Assembly: GCA_965221655.1 (NCBI GenBank)
Contig: OZ244906.1
Coordinates: 372,001-436,000 of the forward strand
DNA length: 64,000 bases
From: Bin107 sp965221655
Lineage (GTDB): Bacteria; UBA8248
Direction: 5' to 3'
Each line of letters begins with the position of its first letter. Position 1 is the first letter of the stretch. Below the pieces are notes generated by a model. The model worked only from the letters and a program-made list of their open reading frames with translations. It had not been told where the DNA came from and did not search any database. A program made the position numbers and the translations under genes. Shown one piece after another: positions 36,041 through 44,300 of this stretch.

Positions 36041-37800
36041 ACTTGGCTCTCCGTGCTGCCGAGCAGCTCGCGGCGCAAGATGTTCACGAGTTCGGTGGAG
36101 AGTTGGGAGAGGTCCTGCACCACGATGTGGTTCGGGTAGATTTGCTCGACGAAGGGGTCCACCACGCCGACGCCGATGACGCGCACCCCCAGCTTCTGGA
36201 GCCTGCCCACGGTGTTGACGAGATGGGTGGCGTCCCCGTTGGGCTGGCCGTCGGAGGTGATGATGATGAGCTTCTCCTCCTCGGGTCGCTGCATGAGCCT
36301 GCGGTAGGCGAACAGGAGGTGCTCCTCGTCCCAGTTGTTGAAGCGGGGATAGATGTTCACGAGGCGATGCTTCGTCTGGGCGAAGGCGTCGTCGAAGCCC
36401 TTGTAGACGCGGTGCTGGAGGGGCGAGTGCCGGATGTGGCGGAACTTGAACGCCGGAATATGGCCCAGGGCCGCCGCCATGGCGGCCTCGGAGCTTTCCG
36501 TGGAATAGCCGATGACCTCAAAGGGGACGTCGAGGCGATCCAGGGCTTCGGCGAAGAACACGGTCGCCTCCCTGGCGGCGAGATATTTCGACTCGCGGTT
36601 CATGCTCCCGCTCTCGTCCACGAGCAGGGTGAAGCACACGTCGAGGTTGTCGGGTTCTTCTTTTCGGTGAAAAAGGCGAAACTTGCCGAGGCGCTGCTTC
36701 CAGAGCTTGGGGAGGTTCAACTTGCCCGAGCGATGCGAGCCGCTGAAGCGCGTGTAGGTTCTCTCCTGGATGATCTGCATGAGCTTCCACACCAGCACCT
36801 TGATGTGGCTGCTCGCGTTGTCGATGATCGCCGCGTACTCCTCGGCCTTGCCCTCGGGCGGCACGACGATGCTGCGCTCGTCGGGGTGCTGCGCCGTCGG
36901 GTGCACCTCTTTGTTGTTCCCCTCCATCTCGAACCACGGAGCGGCCCAGTGCCCCAGAGCGGCGAGCTCCTCGGGGGAGAGTTCGACCTCCTCGCCCGCT
37001 TCGTCGTCGAGATCCTCGCTCGCCTCGGGGTGGAGGACTTCGAGGGGTTCGTCGTCCTCGCCTTCGAGGTTTTGGCTCTCGATCTTCTCCAGAATCTCCT
37101 CGGGAACCTCCGAGAGCTCCTCGTGCTCGTTCATCTGGGCGAGCTGCGCCTCGGTGAAGTAGCGCTGTATGGCGTCGTAGATTTCATCGGCGCACTGAAA
37201 TGCCGTCTTCGGGTGTTCGGCGGCACAGGCGCGGTCGATGAGCGGGATGAGGGCGTGAAAAATCTGCGTCACGGCGGGGTCGAACCACGCCGCGGGCAAA
37301 TCCCCGGGGTTCGCGGAAGGGACGCCGGGCGTTTGCCCGATGCCGGCGAGGTAGATGCCCCACTGCACCTGCAGGAACAGCGGCAGCTCTCCGCTCGCGT
37401 GGTTGCGCTCGGCGGCTTCGATGGCCGGGCGCACGAAGGCGCGGAAATTCTTGCGGGTGCCGGGGAGGGAGGCCGCGAGGCGATTTTCGCACCGCGCGTC
37501 CTCGAGCGTGCGCCAGATATGGAAAAAACCCGGCCGCTCGCGGTTGGCGAGGGCGGCGCGGCCCACCCAGCGGTACGTCCCCTCGCGCTTGTGGGCCACC
37601 TCGATGAGGGTCATGCCCTTTTGGTAGCGCAGGACGTGCTCATCCTCCAGGCCGCCGCCCAGGCGCGCGAGGGTCTGCTCGGGGTCTTCTAGGCAAATGG
37701 CGTCCTGGTCGCTCGTTTTGGGGCCGAAGAGCACGGAGAGGTCGTAGTCGTGCGCAGTCACCTGCGCCAGGGCTTCGAGACGGGCGCGTCGGCGTTCCAT
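36034..37800 (-). CDS. VWA-domain protein (CobT/NorD/CoxE-like) paired with a MoxR-type AAA ATPase
   Basis: The 588-residue protein has an all-helical N-terminal 220 residues, an acidic low-complexity stretch about 225-285 (Glu/Asp-rich), and a C-terminal vWA domain. The MIDAS motif is LLVDESGSM (395-399), with IITSDGQPNGD as a later loop. Similar proteins are CobT of cobaltochelatase, NorD and CoxE; each works with a AAA ring that remodels a metal enzyme. Its AAA partner lies 16 bases upstream. The selenium/molybdenum context suggests a hydroxylase maturation chelatase. Confidence 0.85.
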   Translation of the reverse strand: MERRRARLEALAQVTAHDYDLSVLFGPKTSDQDAICLEDPEQTLARLGGGLEDEHVLRYQKGMTLIEVAHKREGTYRWVGRAALANRERPGFFHIWRTLEDARCENRLAASLPGTRKNFRAFVRPAIEAAERNHASGELPLFLQVQWGIYLAGIGQTPGVPSANPGDLPAAWFDPAVTQIFHALIPLIDRACAAEHPKTAFQCADEIYDAIQRYFTEAQLAQMNEHEELSEVPEEILEKIESQNLEGEDDEPLEVLHPEASEDLDDEAGEEVELSPEELAALGHWAAPWFEMEGNNKEVHPTAQHPDERSIVVPPEGKAEEYAAIIDNASSHIKVLVWKLMQIIQERTYTRFSGSHRSGKLNLPKLWKQRLGKFRLFHRKEEPDNLDVCFTLLVDESGSMNRESKYLAAREATVFFAEALDRLDVPFEVIGYSTESSEAAMAAALGHIPAFKFRHIRHSPLQHRVYKGFDDAFAQTKHRLVNIYPRFNNWDEEHLLFAYRRLMQRPEEEKLIIITSDGQPNGDATHLVNTVGRLQKLGVRVIGVGVVDPFVEQIYPNHIVVQDLSQLSTELVNILRRELLGSTESQVW

Positions 37801-37816
37801 CTCTTGCGTCTCCCGG

Positions 37817-38701
37817 CTAGAAGTGGTTGTCCACGATGTCTTCGAGCACCTTGGCGTCGAAGGAGTTGACCTTGCTGAAGATGGTCGAGACGGCGGCTTC
37901 CATGGGGTCGAACCGCGCCGCCATGCGCGCCCAGTCGATGAGGCGACGGGTGCTGAACGTACAGAACACCTTTTCGTTGCGCATCGCTTCGCGCGCGTCG
38001 TGGCCCACGCGCACCATGCGGCGCACGAGCTCCTCGTCGCGGTTGCCGCTTTGCTGCATGATGACTTCGACCTCGGCGTCGAAGGGCAGGTAGTCCATTT
38101 TCACGGTGACCGGAAAGCGATCCAGAAGCGCCTCGTTGAGCGGCTTGGTGCCTCCGTATCTGCGGTCCTCGTGGGGGTTCATGCTGGCGAAGAGCCGGAA
38201 GCCGGGGTGGGGTTTCACGACGCGCCCGTCGTATTCGGAGAGCACGATCATGCGGTCGTCGTCGAGCAGGCTGTGGAGGCAGAAGGCGATTTCGGGCAAA
38301 CAGGCGTTGATCTCGTCGATGAGCAGCCAGTCGCCCGAGAGCATCGAATCGACGAGAATGCCGTTCACCCAATACGTACCCTGCTCGTTGATCATCAACT
38401 TGCCCACGAACTCGTCGACGGTGGTCATACCGTTGAGGTTCACGCGGCGAAAGCCGTTGTTCGTCATGTGGGCGAGGTGGCGCACCGAGAGCGTCTTGCC
38501 GACGCCGGTTTCCCCCACGAGGAGGACGGGCAGGTTCTCGCCCACCGCCCAGGCGATGCGCTCAAGCGCGTCGCCCGCTGCGAGGTAGAACTGCGCGGGG
38601 GGGACGAAAGTGTTGCCGTTCGCCTCGTTGAGGGGAATTTCGCTGCGCCCGATGCGGTAGGCGCCGTTCTCGACGGTTTCCGTCAGAATTTCCGTACTCA
38701 C
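37817..38701 (-). CDS. MoxR/CobS-type AAA+ ATPase
   Basis: The 294-residue protein has Walker A GETGVGKT (63-70), Walker B LLIDEIN (127-132), sensor I FASMNPHED and an arginine-rich sensor II region (STRRLIDWARMAARF). It matches the MoxR/CobS/NorQ/CoxD branch, whose members form hexameric rings and act with a VWA partner. It overlaps the yqeB stop by 4 bases. Position in the yqeB-yqeC-xdhC operon suggests ATP-driven insertion of a cofactor, as CoxD does for carbon monoxide dehydrogenase. The target enzyme is not in the window. Confidence 0.9.
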   Translation of the reverse strand: MSTEILTETVENGAYRIGRSEIPLNEANGNTFVPPAQFYLAAGDALERIAWAVGENLPVLLVGETGVGKTLSVRHLAHMTNNGFRRVNLNGMTTVDEFVGKLMINEQGTYWVNGILVDSMLSGDWLLIDEINACLPEIAFCLHSLLDDDRMIVLSEYDGRVVKPHPGFRLFASMNPHEDRRYGGTKPLNEALLDRFPVTVKMDYLPFDAEVEVIMQQSGNRDEELVRRMVRVGHDAREAMRNEKVFCTFSTRRLIDWARMAARFDPMEAAVSTIFSKVNSFDAKVLEDIVDNHF

Positions 38702-39555
38702 TTCGCGTACTCCATGGTCGATGGAACGCCGAACAGGAACATCATGATGGCCTCGAGGGCGGCGCCTCCGACGGCGCGCGATTTATCGGAGATCGTCGTG
38801 CAGTGGACGGGTTCGGCCCTGGGGTCCACGTCGCCGAGCTTGAAGCCGGCGCACACCTCTATGCCGTCTCGCAGCATTCCGCGCACGACGCCGTCGATGC
38901 AGGAGGTTACGCTCTCTCCGTCCACGCGCGCGACCACGTCTCCCACCCGCACCCGATCCCCGATTTTGGCGACCGACGTGAACACGCCCGCCTGCGGAGC
39001 GCGGAGCAGACGCTCGGTGGTGTAGCCGCCGATGGGGCCGGGAACGCCCGTGTTCGGCGTCGCCGCGCCATCCAGAATCACGCGGCCCAGGTCGTGCCCG
39101 CGCGCCGTCTCGACGACGGCGTGGCAGTCCACGCCCGCGGTGAAGCCCGGCCCCAGGCCGACGACGGCGTCCGCGTCCGTGATGCGCGTGCCCGTGTTGC
39201 GCTTGGCGAGTATCGCATCGACCAGGGCGGCGGGCCGGACGTGGGGGACCACGGCGGCCTCGGGGTCCACCATGACGGGAACGAGACCGGCCTTGATGGC
39301 CGCGCGCGCCTGCGCCGCCTTCTCCTGGGTGGTCGCGCCTTCGGCGCGGACGGCGGTCACGCCCTCCACGCTCCATTCGCCCGCGTAGAGACACTCGGCG
39401 AAGGAGACGCTGCGCCGTACCATGGTGGGATTCTCGATTTCGGTGATCACGACGGGAAACCCCGCGCGCCGCAGGCGGTGGGCTACGCCCGTGGCGAGGT
39501 CGCCTCCGCCCTTGAGGACGACGAGCGATTCGGCGACCGACCTCGTGTCGCTCAC
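38698..39555 (-). CDS. yqeB: YqeB / EF2563-family selenium-dependent molybdenum hydroxylase protein
   Basis: The 285-residue protein starts at GTG overlapping the RidA stop by 4 bases (GTGA). It carries VVLKGGGDLATGVAHRLRRAGFPVVITE and DADAVVGLGPGFTAGVDCHAVVETARGHDLG, typical of the EF2563 selenium-dependent molybdenum hydroxylase system family. Another segment, GVFTSVAKIGDRVRVGDVVARVDGES, is lipoyl/biotinyl-like. YqeB and SelD together mark genomes that use selenium as a molybdenum-hydroxylase cofactor. SelD is not in the window. Confidence 0.9.
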   Translation of the reverse strand: MSDTRSVAESLVVLKGGGDLATGVAHRLRRAGFPVVITEIENPTMVRRSVSFAECLYAGEWSVEGVTAVRAEGATTQEKAAQARAAIKAGLVPVMVDPEAAVVPHVRPAALVDAILAKRNTGTRITDADAVVGLGPGFTAGVDCHAVVETARGHDLGRVILDGAATPNTGVPGPIGGYTTERLLRAPQAGVFTSVAKIGDRVRVGDVVARVDGESVTSCIDGVVRGMLRDGIEVCAGFKLGDVDPRAEPVHCTTISDKSRAVGGAALEAIMMFLFGVPSTMEYAK

Positions 39556-39953
39556 GACGCCTCGCCCTCCACGAAGGCGATGGCGTCGATTTCTATGAGC
39601 CATTCGGGCTTCGCCAGCCCGCTTACGATCAGCAGCGTGCTCGCCGGGTAGGGCTCGTCGAAATAGGTGTGGCGCACCTCCATGCTTCCCGCAAAATTCG
39701 CCCTGTCGGTGAGATAGACGGTGAGGCGGATGACGTCCTCCATCCCTGCGCCCGCCGCCTCGAGGGCCGCCTTGATGTTCTCGTAGACCTGTCGGGTCTG
39801 GGCGCGGATGTCGTCTCCCCCGACGGTGTTGCCCTCCGTGTCGGTCGCCACCTGGCCCGCCAGCATGATGAGGTGGCCGTCCGAGACCTTCCAGCCCGTC
39901 GAGTACGCGGCGAGGGGCCGCACCTTCTCCGAGTCGATTCTTTGCTTCGCCAT
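39552..39953 (-). CDS. RidA-family enamine/imine deaminase
   Basis: The 133-residue protein is a YjgF/YER057c/UK114 member. It contains DGHLIMLAGQVATDTEGNTVGGDDI, QTRQVYENIKAALEAAGAGMEDV and RLTVYLTDRANFAGSMEVR, including the substrate-binding Arg in the third segment. RidA hydrolyses reactive 2-aminoacrylate-type intermediates. The typical final LIEIDAIAFVEG is present. It is the first gene of the selenium/molybdenum maturation operon and may act on an intermediate of the hydroxylase substrate pathway. Confidence 0.9.
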   Translation of the reverse strand: MAKQRIDSEKVRPLAAYSTGWKVSDGHLIMLAGQVATDTEGNTVGGDDIRAQTRQVYENIKAALEAAGAGMEDVIRLTVYLTDRANFAGSMEVRHTYFDEPYPASTLLIVSGLAKPEWLIEIDAIAFVEGEAS

Positions 39954-40097
39954 GGCTTTGCCCCCGGTTCGGGAAGATGAGCAAGCGTCGTCGGCGGAAA
40001 TCTAGCACGGGGGCGGAACGCGGGGCAACGCAATGCCGCATTTCATGTGCACGCCCGCGTTGGCGGGCGCCCCGGGGAGCGGGTGCGGCCTTGCGCG

Positions 40098-41171
40098 TTA
40101 GGGCAGGTCGATTTTGCGGGTAACCGAGCGCGTCGGGCCGAAGGTGGGCAGATAGGAGGAGTGCTTGCCCGCTCCGCCCGCCACGATGACGATGAGGTCT
40201 TCGGGGCCGTCCAGAAGCGGGACCTCGTAGTCGTCGTCTCCCTCGTGGCGCGCTATCTCCTCACCCCAGGTTTGCATCCCCCACATCGCTCCGCGCCTGA
40301 GGCGGCCCACGGGCTTTCTGGCGAGCTCAAAAATTCTTTGCTTCACGTCCGCCTTTGTGAGTCCGTCGCCGGCGATGGTCGCCGCGTGCTCGGGACCCAG
40401 GGCGAGTAAGGGTTCGCCGCGCAGGTAGAAGTTGTTGCTGCCCATGACGGACATGGTGTCGGCAGCGGTGGCGAGAATGCCCTCCGCGCCGTGGCTCACG
40501 TGGTCGTTGACGTTGTGGGGTCCCTCGCACGCCACGAGGGTGACCGCACTCTCCTCGGGGGCGAAGCCGCGCTCCACGTGGAGGGGCTCCCAGGGGGAGG
40601 CCGCCTCGTTCTCGGCGATGCAGAAAGCGTACTTCGCAGGTGAGCCCTGCGTGGCGCGGTCCAGCACGCCCGGGCTCGCGCCGCCCACGTTCAGGAGCAT
40701 GAGGCGCATCGCGCGGCCGATGGTGGCGTTCGCGCGGTTGCCGGGGGCGAAACAACCATACTCCGCGTTCAGCCCGACGGCGTCGACGGCGGGGCCGTTC
40801 ACGACGATCAGGGGCGCCACGGGGTGGGTGGTCGCCTGAATCGCGTGGAGGGAGAACTCCGGCGCGAGTGCGGCCCGGGCCGCGGCCACCAGAACGGGCA
40901 TACAAGCGGGCAGGCACCCGGCCATCACGGCGTTGACGGCCAGAGCCTCCACGGTGAGGATGCCCTGGCGCGGTGCGACGGGCCCGATTTCCTCCCCGGG
41001 CGGCAAGCCTGCGCCCTCGGCCATTCGGGCGACGCGCTCGGGCGTGGGGGGGACGACGGGCAGCCCGTCTCCCCAGCCTCTGGCCTCGATGAGGCGCGCG
41101 AGTGCTTCGGGCGTGTCGCGCACCCGCACGCGCTCGCCCGAAGGCGTCTGGTGCCGCAAGTCGTCGTTCAT
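40098..41171 (-). CDS. Conserved protein following the UGSC selenoprotein, function unknown
   Basis: The 357-residue protein has no domain that I can name. Conserved-looking segments include GWGDGLPVVPPTPERVARM near the N-terminus, HPVAPLIVVNGPAVDAVGLNAEYGCFAPGNRANATIGRA in the middle, and DLIVIVAGGAGKHSSYLPTFG near the end. Cys residues occur at CLPAC and YGCFAPG. It starts 13 bases after the selenoprotein stop, so it is nearly certain to be co-expressed with it and may be its redox or catalytic partner. No signal peptide or membrane segment is seen. Confidence 0.75.
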   Translation of the reverse strand: MNDDLRHQTPSGERVRVRDTPEALARLIEARGWGDGLPVVPPTPERVARMAEGAGLPPGEEIGPVAPRQGILTVEALAVNAVMAGCLPACMPVLVAAARAALAPEFSLHAIQATTHPVAPLIVVNGPAVDAVGLNAEYGCFAPGNRANATIGRAMRLMLLNVGGASPGVLDRATQGSPAKYAFCIAENEAASPWEPLHVERGFAPEESAVTLVACEGPHNVNDHVSHGAEGILATAADTMSVMGSNNFYLRGEPLLALGPEHAATIAGDGLTKADVKQRIFELARKPVGRLRRGAMWGMQTWGEEIARHEGDDDYEVPLLDGPEDLIVIVAGGAGKHSSYLPTFGPTRSVTRKIDLP

Positions 41172-41184
41172 CGATAAACCCCGC

Positions 41185-41793
41185 TCATGCGAACAGCGTC
41201 TTGTGGCGCACCGTCCTGCGGGACGGAGCGTACCTCCGCTCGCGGTACTCCCTGCGGAGGGACTCCGCGTCGCCCGTGAGGATGCGCCGCACCTCCTCCA
41301 CCGCCCCGTCGCCCAGGGCGCGGGCGCGTTCGGGAGCGATGCCCCCCACCGGGTGGGGCACGACGACGATGGGGAGCCCCGGCATACCGAGCGCCGTCCT
41401 CTCGTTGGCGCCGAGTGCGGAGAACTCGCTCGAGCAGAACGTGGCCGTGGGGACGCCTGCTTTTTCCATCTCCACCGAGTCGTGGATACTCCACGACGTG
41501 CAGCTGCCTCAGTCGCCCACCGCGCAGACGGCCACGTCGACCTGGGCGGTGAACTCCTCCAGGCGATCCTCGGGGAGGGTGGGGTTCGGCTTCCCCCACC
41601 GCACGAAGCGCAGCGTCTCGTCGTGTGCGGCGAGCAACTCCTCGATGCGTTCGAGCAGCACGTCGGCGTTGGGCTTGTTGTTGTGGAAAAAGCCGACGCG
41701 CAGCCCGCCCAGGTCTCCGGGCCGCTTTGCGAGGGGATGGTCGCCCGCGCGGACGAACGAGGTGGGCGTGAGGATTTCCGTGGGCTGGCTCAT
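41185..41793 (-). CDS. UGSC-family selenoprotein (in-frame UGA read as selenocysteine)
   Basis: The 202-residue frame contains one internal TGA at 41509-41511, residue 95, directly followed by Gly-Ser-Cys. Reading it as selenocysteine gives GD-U-GSCTSWSIHDSVEME, the defining motif of the UGSC (seleno)protein family. Both sides are in the same frame with similar composition, and the downstream half matches family style (PGLPIVVVPHPVGGI). A hairpin 11 bases after the UGA fits a bacterial SECIS. The U-x-x-C pair suggests a thiol/selenol redox site. It lies in an operon with two acyl-CoA dehydrogenases. Ordinary annotation would split it at 41509. Confidence 0.9.
41479..41511 (-). promoter_or_regulatory. 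SECIS-like hairpin and selenocysteine UGA
   Basis: The UGA is at 41511-41509 on the minus strand. Eleven bases later GTCGTGGA (41497-41490) pairs perfectly with TCCACGAC (41486-41479) around a GUA loop. The loop begins with G about 20 bases after the UGA, within the range for bacterial SelB-binding elements. Confidence 0.8.
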
Positions 41794-41827
41794 GTCGCGC
41801 CTCCGGGGCAGGGGAATGCGTCGCGCG

Positions 41828-42994
41828 TCATACGTGCAGCAGATTGCGCGCGATGACCATGCGCTGAATCTGGTTGGTTCCCTCGATGATTTGCAGCTGC
41901 TTGGCGTCGCGCATGAAGCGCTCGAGGGGGTGATCCATCATGTAGCCCGCTCCGCCGAGCACCTGTATCGCGTCCACGGCGGCCTGCATGGCCACGTCGG
42001 AGGCGTAGCACTTCGCCGCCGATATGAAGTGGACGTGTTCCTTGTGGTAGCCGCCATTATCCACCATCTCGGCGGCGCGGTAAACGAGCATGCGCGCGGC
42101 CTCGACGCCCATGAACGTCTCGGCGAGGATGAACTGCACCGCCTGGTGCCGGGCGATGGGCGCACCGAACGCCTCGCGTTCTTTCGCGTAGTCCGCCGCG
42201 TAGTCGAGACACCCCTGGGCGAGGCCCACCCCGCGCGCGCCGATGGCGGGTCTCGCCTGGTTGAAGCCGAGCATGGCGGTCTTGAAGCCCTCGCCGGGTG
42301 CGCCGATCATGTTCTGGTGCGGCACGCGCGCGTTTTCGAGAAACACCTCGCAGGTGGGTATGCCCCGCATCCCCATCTTGCGCTCGTGGCGTCCCACCCG
42401 AAACGCGCCCCGCGGCACGATGAAAAAGGAGATGCCCCGCACCCCCGCGTTCGGCTCCGTCTTTGCCGCCACCGTGATGAAGTCAGCCACGCTCGCGCCC
42501 GTGCAGTAGCATTTTCCGCCCTCGATCACCCACGAATCCCCGTCGCGCACGGCGCGCGTGCGTATGTTCGCCGCGTCCGAGCCCGCGTGGGGTTCGGTGA
42601 GTGCGAAGGCGGGGCGGAGTTCCCCCCGGGCGACGCCGCCGAGATATTCTTTCTTCTGCTCCTCGCTTGCGCCGATGGCGAGGGGGCGCGTGGCCAGCAG
42701 GTGGACGGAGAAGAAAAGGGGGCAGTTCGAGCAAAAACGCGCCATCTGCTCGATGGCGAGGCACGTTTCGAGCACGCCCAGGCCCGCCCCGCCGTAGCGT
42801 TCGGGAACGAAGAGGCCGAGCAGGTCGTGGCGCTTCATGAGTTGGAATACGTCTTCGGGGTATTCCTCGTTCTCGTCGATCGCAGCGGCGCGGGGCGCCA
42901 CGTGGCGGCGGCTGAAAGCATGTATCGTCTCTGCCAGCATCCGCCGCGGCGGGTCGAGTGCGAAGGCGGGCGCGGGGAGTGTCTCTCTTGCCAA
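41828..42994 (-). CDS. Acyl-CoA dehydrogenase, second of a tandem pair
   Basis: The 388-residue protein has the standard three-domain acyl-CoA dehydrogenase layout. It has FALTEPHAGSDAANIRTRA in the N-terminal/middle region, GMRGIPTCEVFLENARVP, and FMRDAKQLQIIEGTNQIQRMVIARNLL at the end with the Glu of the EGT motif. FAD-dependent oxidation of an acyl-CoA is expected; chain length is not deducible. It lies 13 bases after its paralogue and 34 bases before the UGSC selenoprotein gene. Confidence 0.92.
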   Translation of the reverse strand: MARETLPAPAFALDPPRRMLAETIHAFSRRHVAPRAAAIDENEEYPEDVFQLMKRHDLLGLFVPERYGGAGLGVLETCLAIEQMARFCSNCPLFFSVHLLATRPLAIGASEEQKKEYLGGVARGELRPAFALTEPHAGSDAANIRTRAVRDGDSWVIEGGKCYCTGASVADFITVAAKTEPNAGVRGISFFIVPRGAFRVGRHERKMGMRGIPTCEVFLENARVPHQNMIGAPGEGFKTAMLGFNQARPAIGARGVGLAQGCLDYAADYAKEREAFGAPIARHQAVQFILAETFMGVEAARMLVYRAAEMVDNGGYHKEHVHFISAAKCYASDVAMQAAVDAIQVLGGAGYMMDHPLERFMRDAKQLQIIEGTNQIQRMVIARNLLHV

Positions 42995-43007
42995 CCTCGG
43001 CGCGTCC

Positions 43008-44180
43008 CTAGAGGTCGAGCAGGTTGCGGGCGATGATCATCCGCTGTATCTGGCTCGTGCCCTCGACAATCTGAATCTGCTTGGCGTCGCGCATGAAGCG
43101 CTCAAGGGGGTGATCCTTCATGTAGCCCGCCCCGCCGAGAACCTGGATGCTGTCGATAGCGCACTTCATCGCCATGTCGGCGGCGTAGGTCTTCGCCGTC
43201 GAGAAGTAGCGCGCGTTCTCCTTGCCGATTTGGCCCGCGTCCACCAGGGAGGCGGCGCGGTAGACCAGCAGGCGCGACGCCTCGATGTCCATGAACATGT
43301 CGGCGAGCATGAACTGCACCGCCTGGTGCTGGGCGATGGGTTTGCCGAAGGCCTCGCGCTCTTTCGCGTAGTTCGCCGCGTAGTCGAGGCAGCCCTGGGC
43401 GAGACCCACCGCGCGGGCGCCGATGGCGGGGCGCATCTGGTTGAAGCCGATCATCGCGGTCTTGAAGCCCTGGTTGAGCTCGCCCACCTGGTTTTCGAGC
43501 GGCACGGCCACGTTCTCGAAGTTGAGCATGCAGGTCGAGATGCCCCGCATCCCCATCTTGCGCTCGTGCTTGTCGATGCTGAAGCCCGGTGCGTCGGTGG
43601 GCACGATGTAGTAGGTGATGCCGCGCGTGCCCGCCTGGGGGTCGGTCTTTGCGGCGACGGTCAGGAAGTCCGCCTTGTCCGGCCCCGTGCAATAGCACTT
43701 CTGGCCGTTGATGACCCACTCCTCGCCCTCCTTGACGGCGCGCGTGCGGATGTTGCCCGCGTCCGAGCCCGCGTGGGGTTCGGTGAGGGCGTAGGAGCCG
43801 CGCAGCTCTCCCTTGGCGAGGCCGGTCATGTAGTGGCTCTTCTGCTCCTGGGTGCCGCCCAGGTCGATGACGCGGCTGGAGAGCATGTTCAACACGATGA
43901 ACAGCGGGGAGTTCGAGCACACGCGCGCGATCTCCTCGATAGCGATGCACCCGCCCATGAAGCCCATTCCGCCGCCGCCGTATTCCTCGGGAAAGAAGAT
44001 GCCGAGCAGCCCGTGTTCTTTCTGGAGTTGGTAGACGTCTTCGGGATACTCCTCGGTCTCGTCGATTTCGGCGGCGCGCGGGGCGATGTGGCGCTCCGAC
44101 AACTCGCGCACCGTGCGGCGCAGCATCTCCTGTGTATCGTTGAGGGCGAATTGCAGGGTGGTCTCGGTTTGCAGGCTCAT
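43008..44180 (-). CDS. Acyl-CoA dehydrogenase, first of a tandem pair
   Basis: The 390-residue protein is a close paralogue of the following gene. It shares YALTEPHAGSDAGNIRTRAV, GMRGISTCMLNFENVAVP and FMRDAKQIQIVEGTSQIQRMIIARNLL. The ATG at 44180 is chosen from family length; the open frame runs far upstream over the divergent gene. It is the first gene of the operon with the second dehydrogenase, the UGSC selenoprotein and its partner. The two dehydrogenases may form a heterotetramer or act on consecutive substrates. Confidence 0.92.
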   Translation of the reverse strand: MSLQTETTLQFALNDTQEMLRRTVRELSERHIAPRAAEIDETEEYPEDVYQLQKEHGLLGIFFPEEYGGGGMGFMGGCIAIEEIARVCSNSPLFIVLNMLSSRVIDLGGTQEQKSHYMTGLAKGELRGSYALTEPHAGSDAGNIRTRAVKEGEEWVINGQKCYCTGPDKADFLTVAAKTDPQAGTRGITYYIVPTDAPGFSIDKHERKMGMRGISTCMLNFENVAVPLENQVGELNQGFKTAMIGFNQMRPAIGARAVGLAQGCLDYAANYAKEREAFGKPIAQHQAVQFMLADMFMDIEASRLLVYRAASLVDAGQIGKENARYFSTAKTYAADMAMKCAIDSIQVLGGAGYMKDHPLERFMRDAKQIQIVEGTSQIQRMIIARNLLDL

Positions 44181-44300
44181 CGTGCGGCTCCATCGGCTTT
44201 GGTCGGGAGGTTCGTGGCAGTCATCATCCACTCCCCGGCGATTGCGTGTCAACGCGCGCGGATGAATAATGGACGCATCGCGGCACAAGGAGGGCACGAG

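Noticed and set aside
41185..41475. Independent small gene made of the downstream half of the UGSC protein
   Set aside because: It is in the same frame as the upstream half, with only the UGA between them, and the junction forms the UGSC motif.
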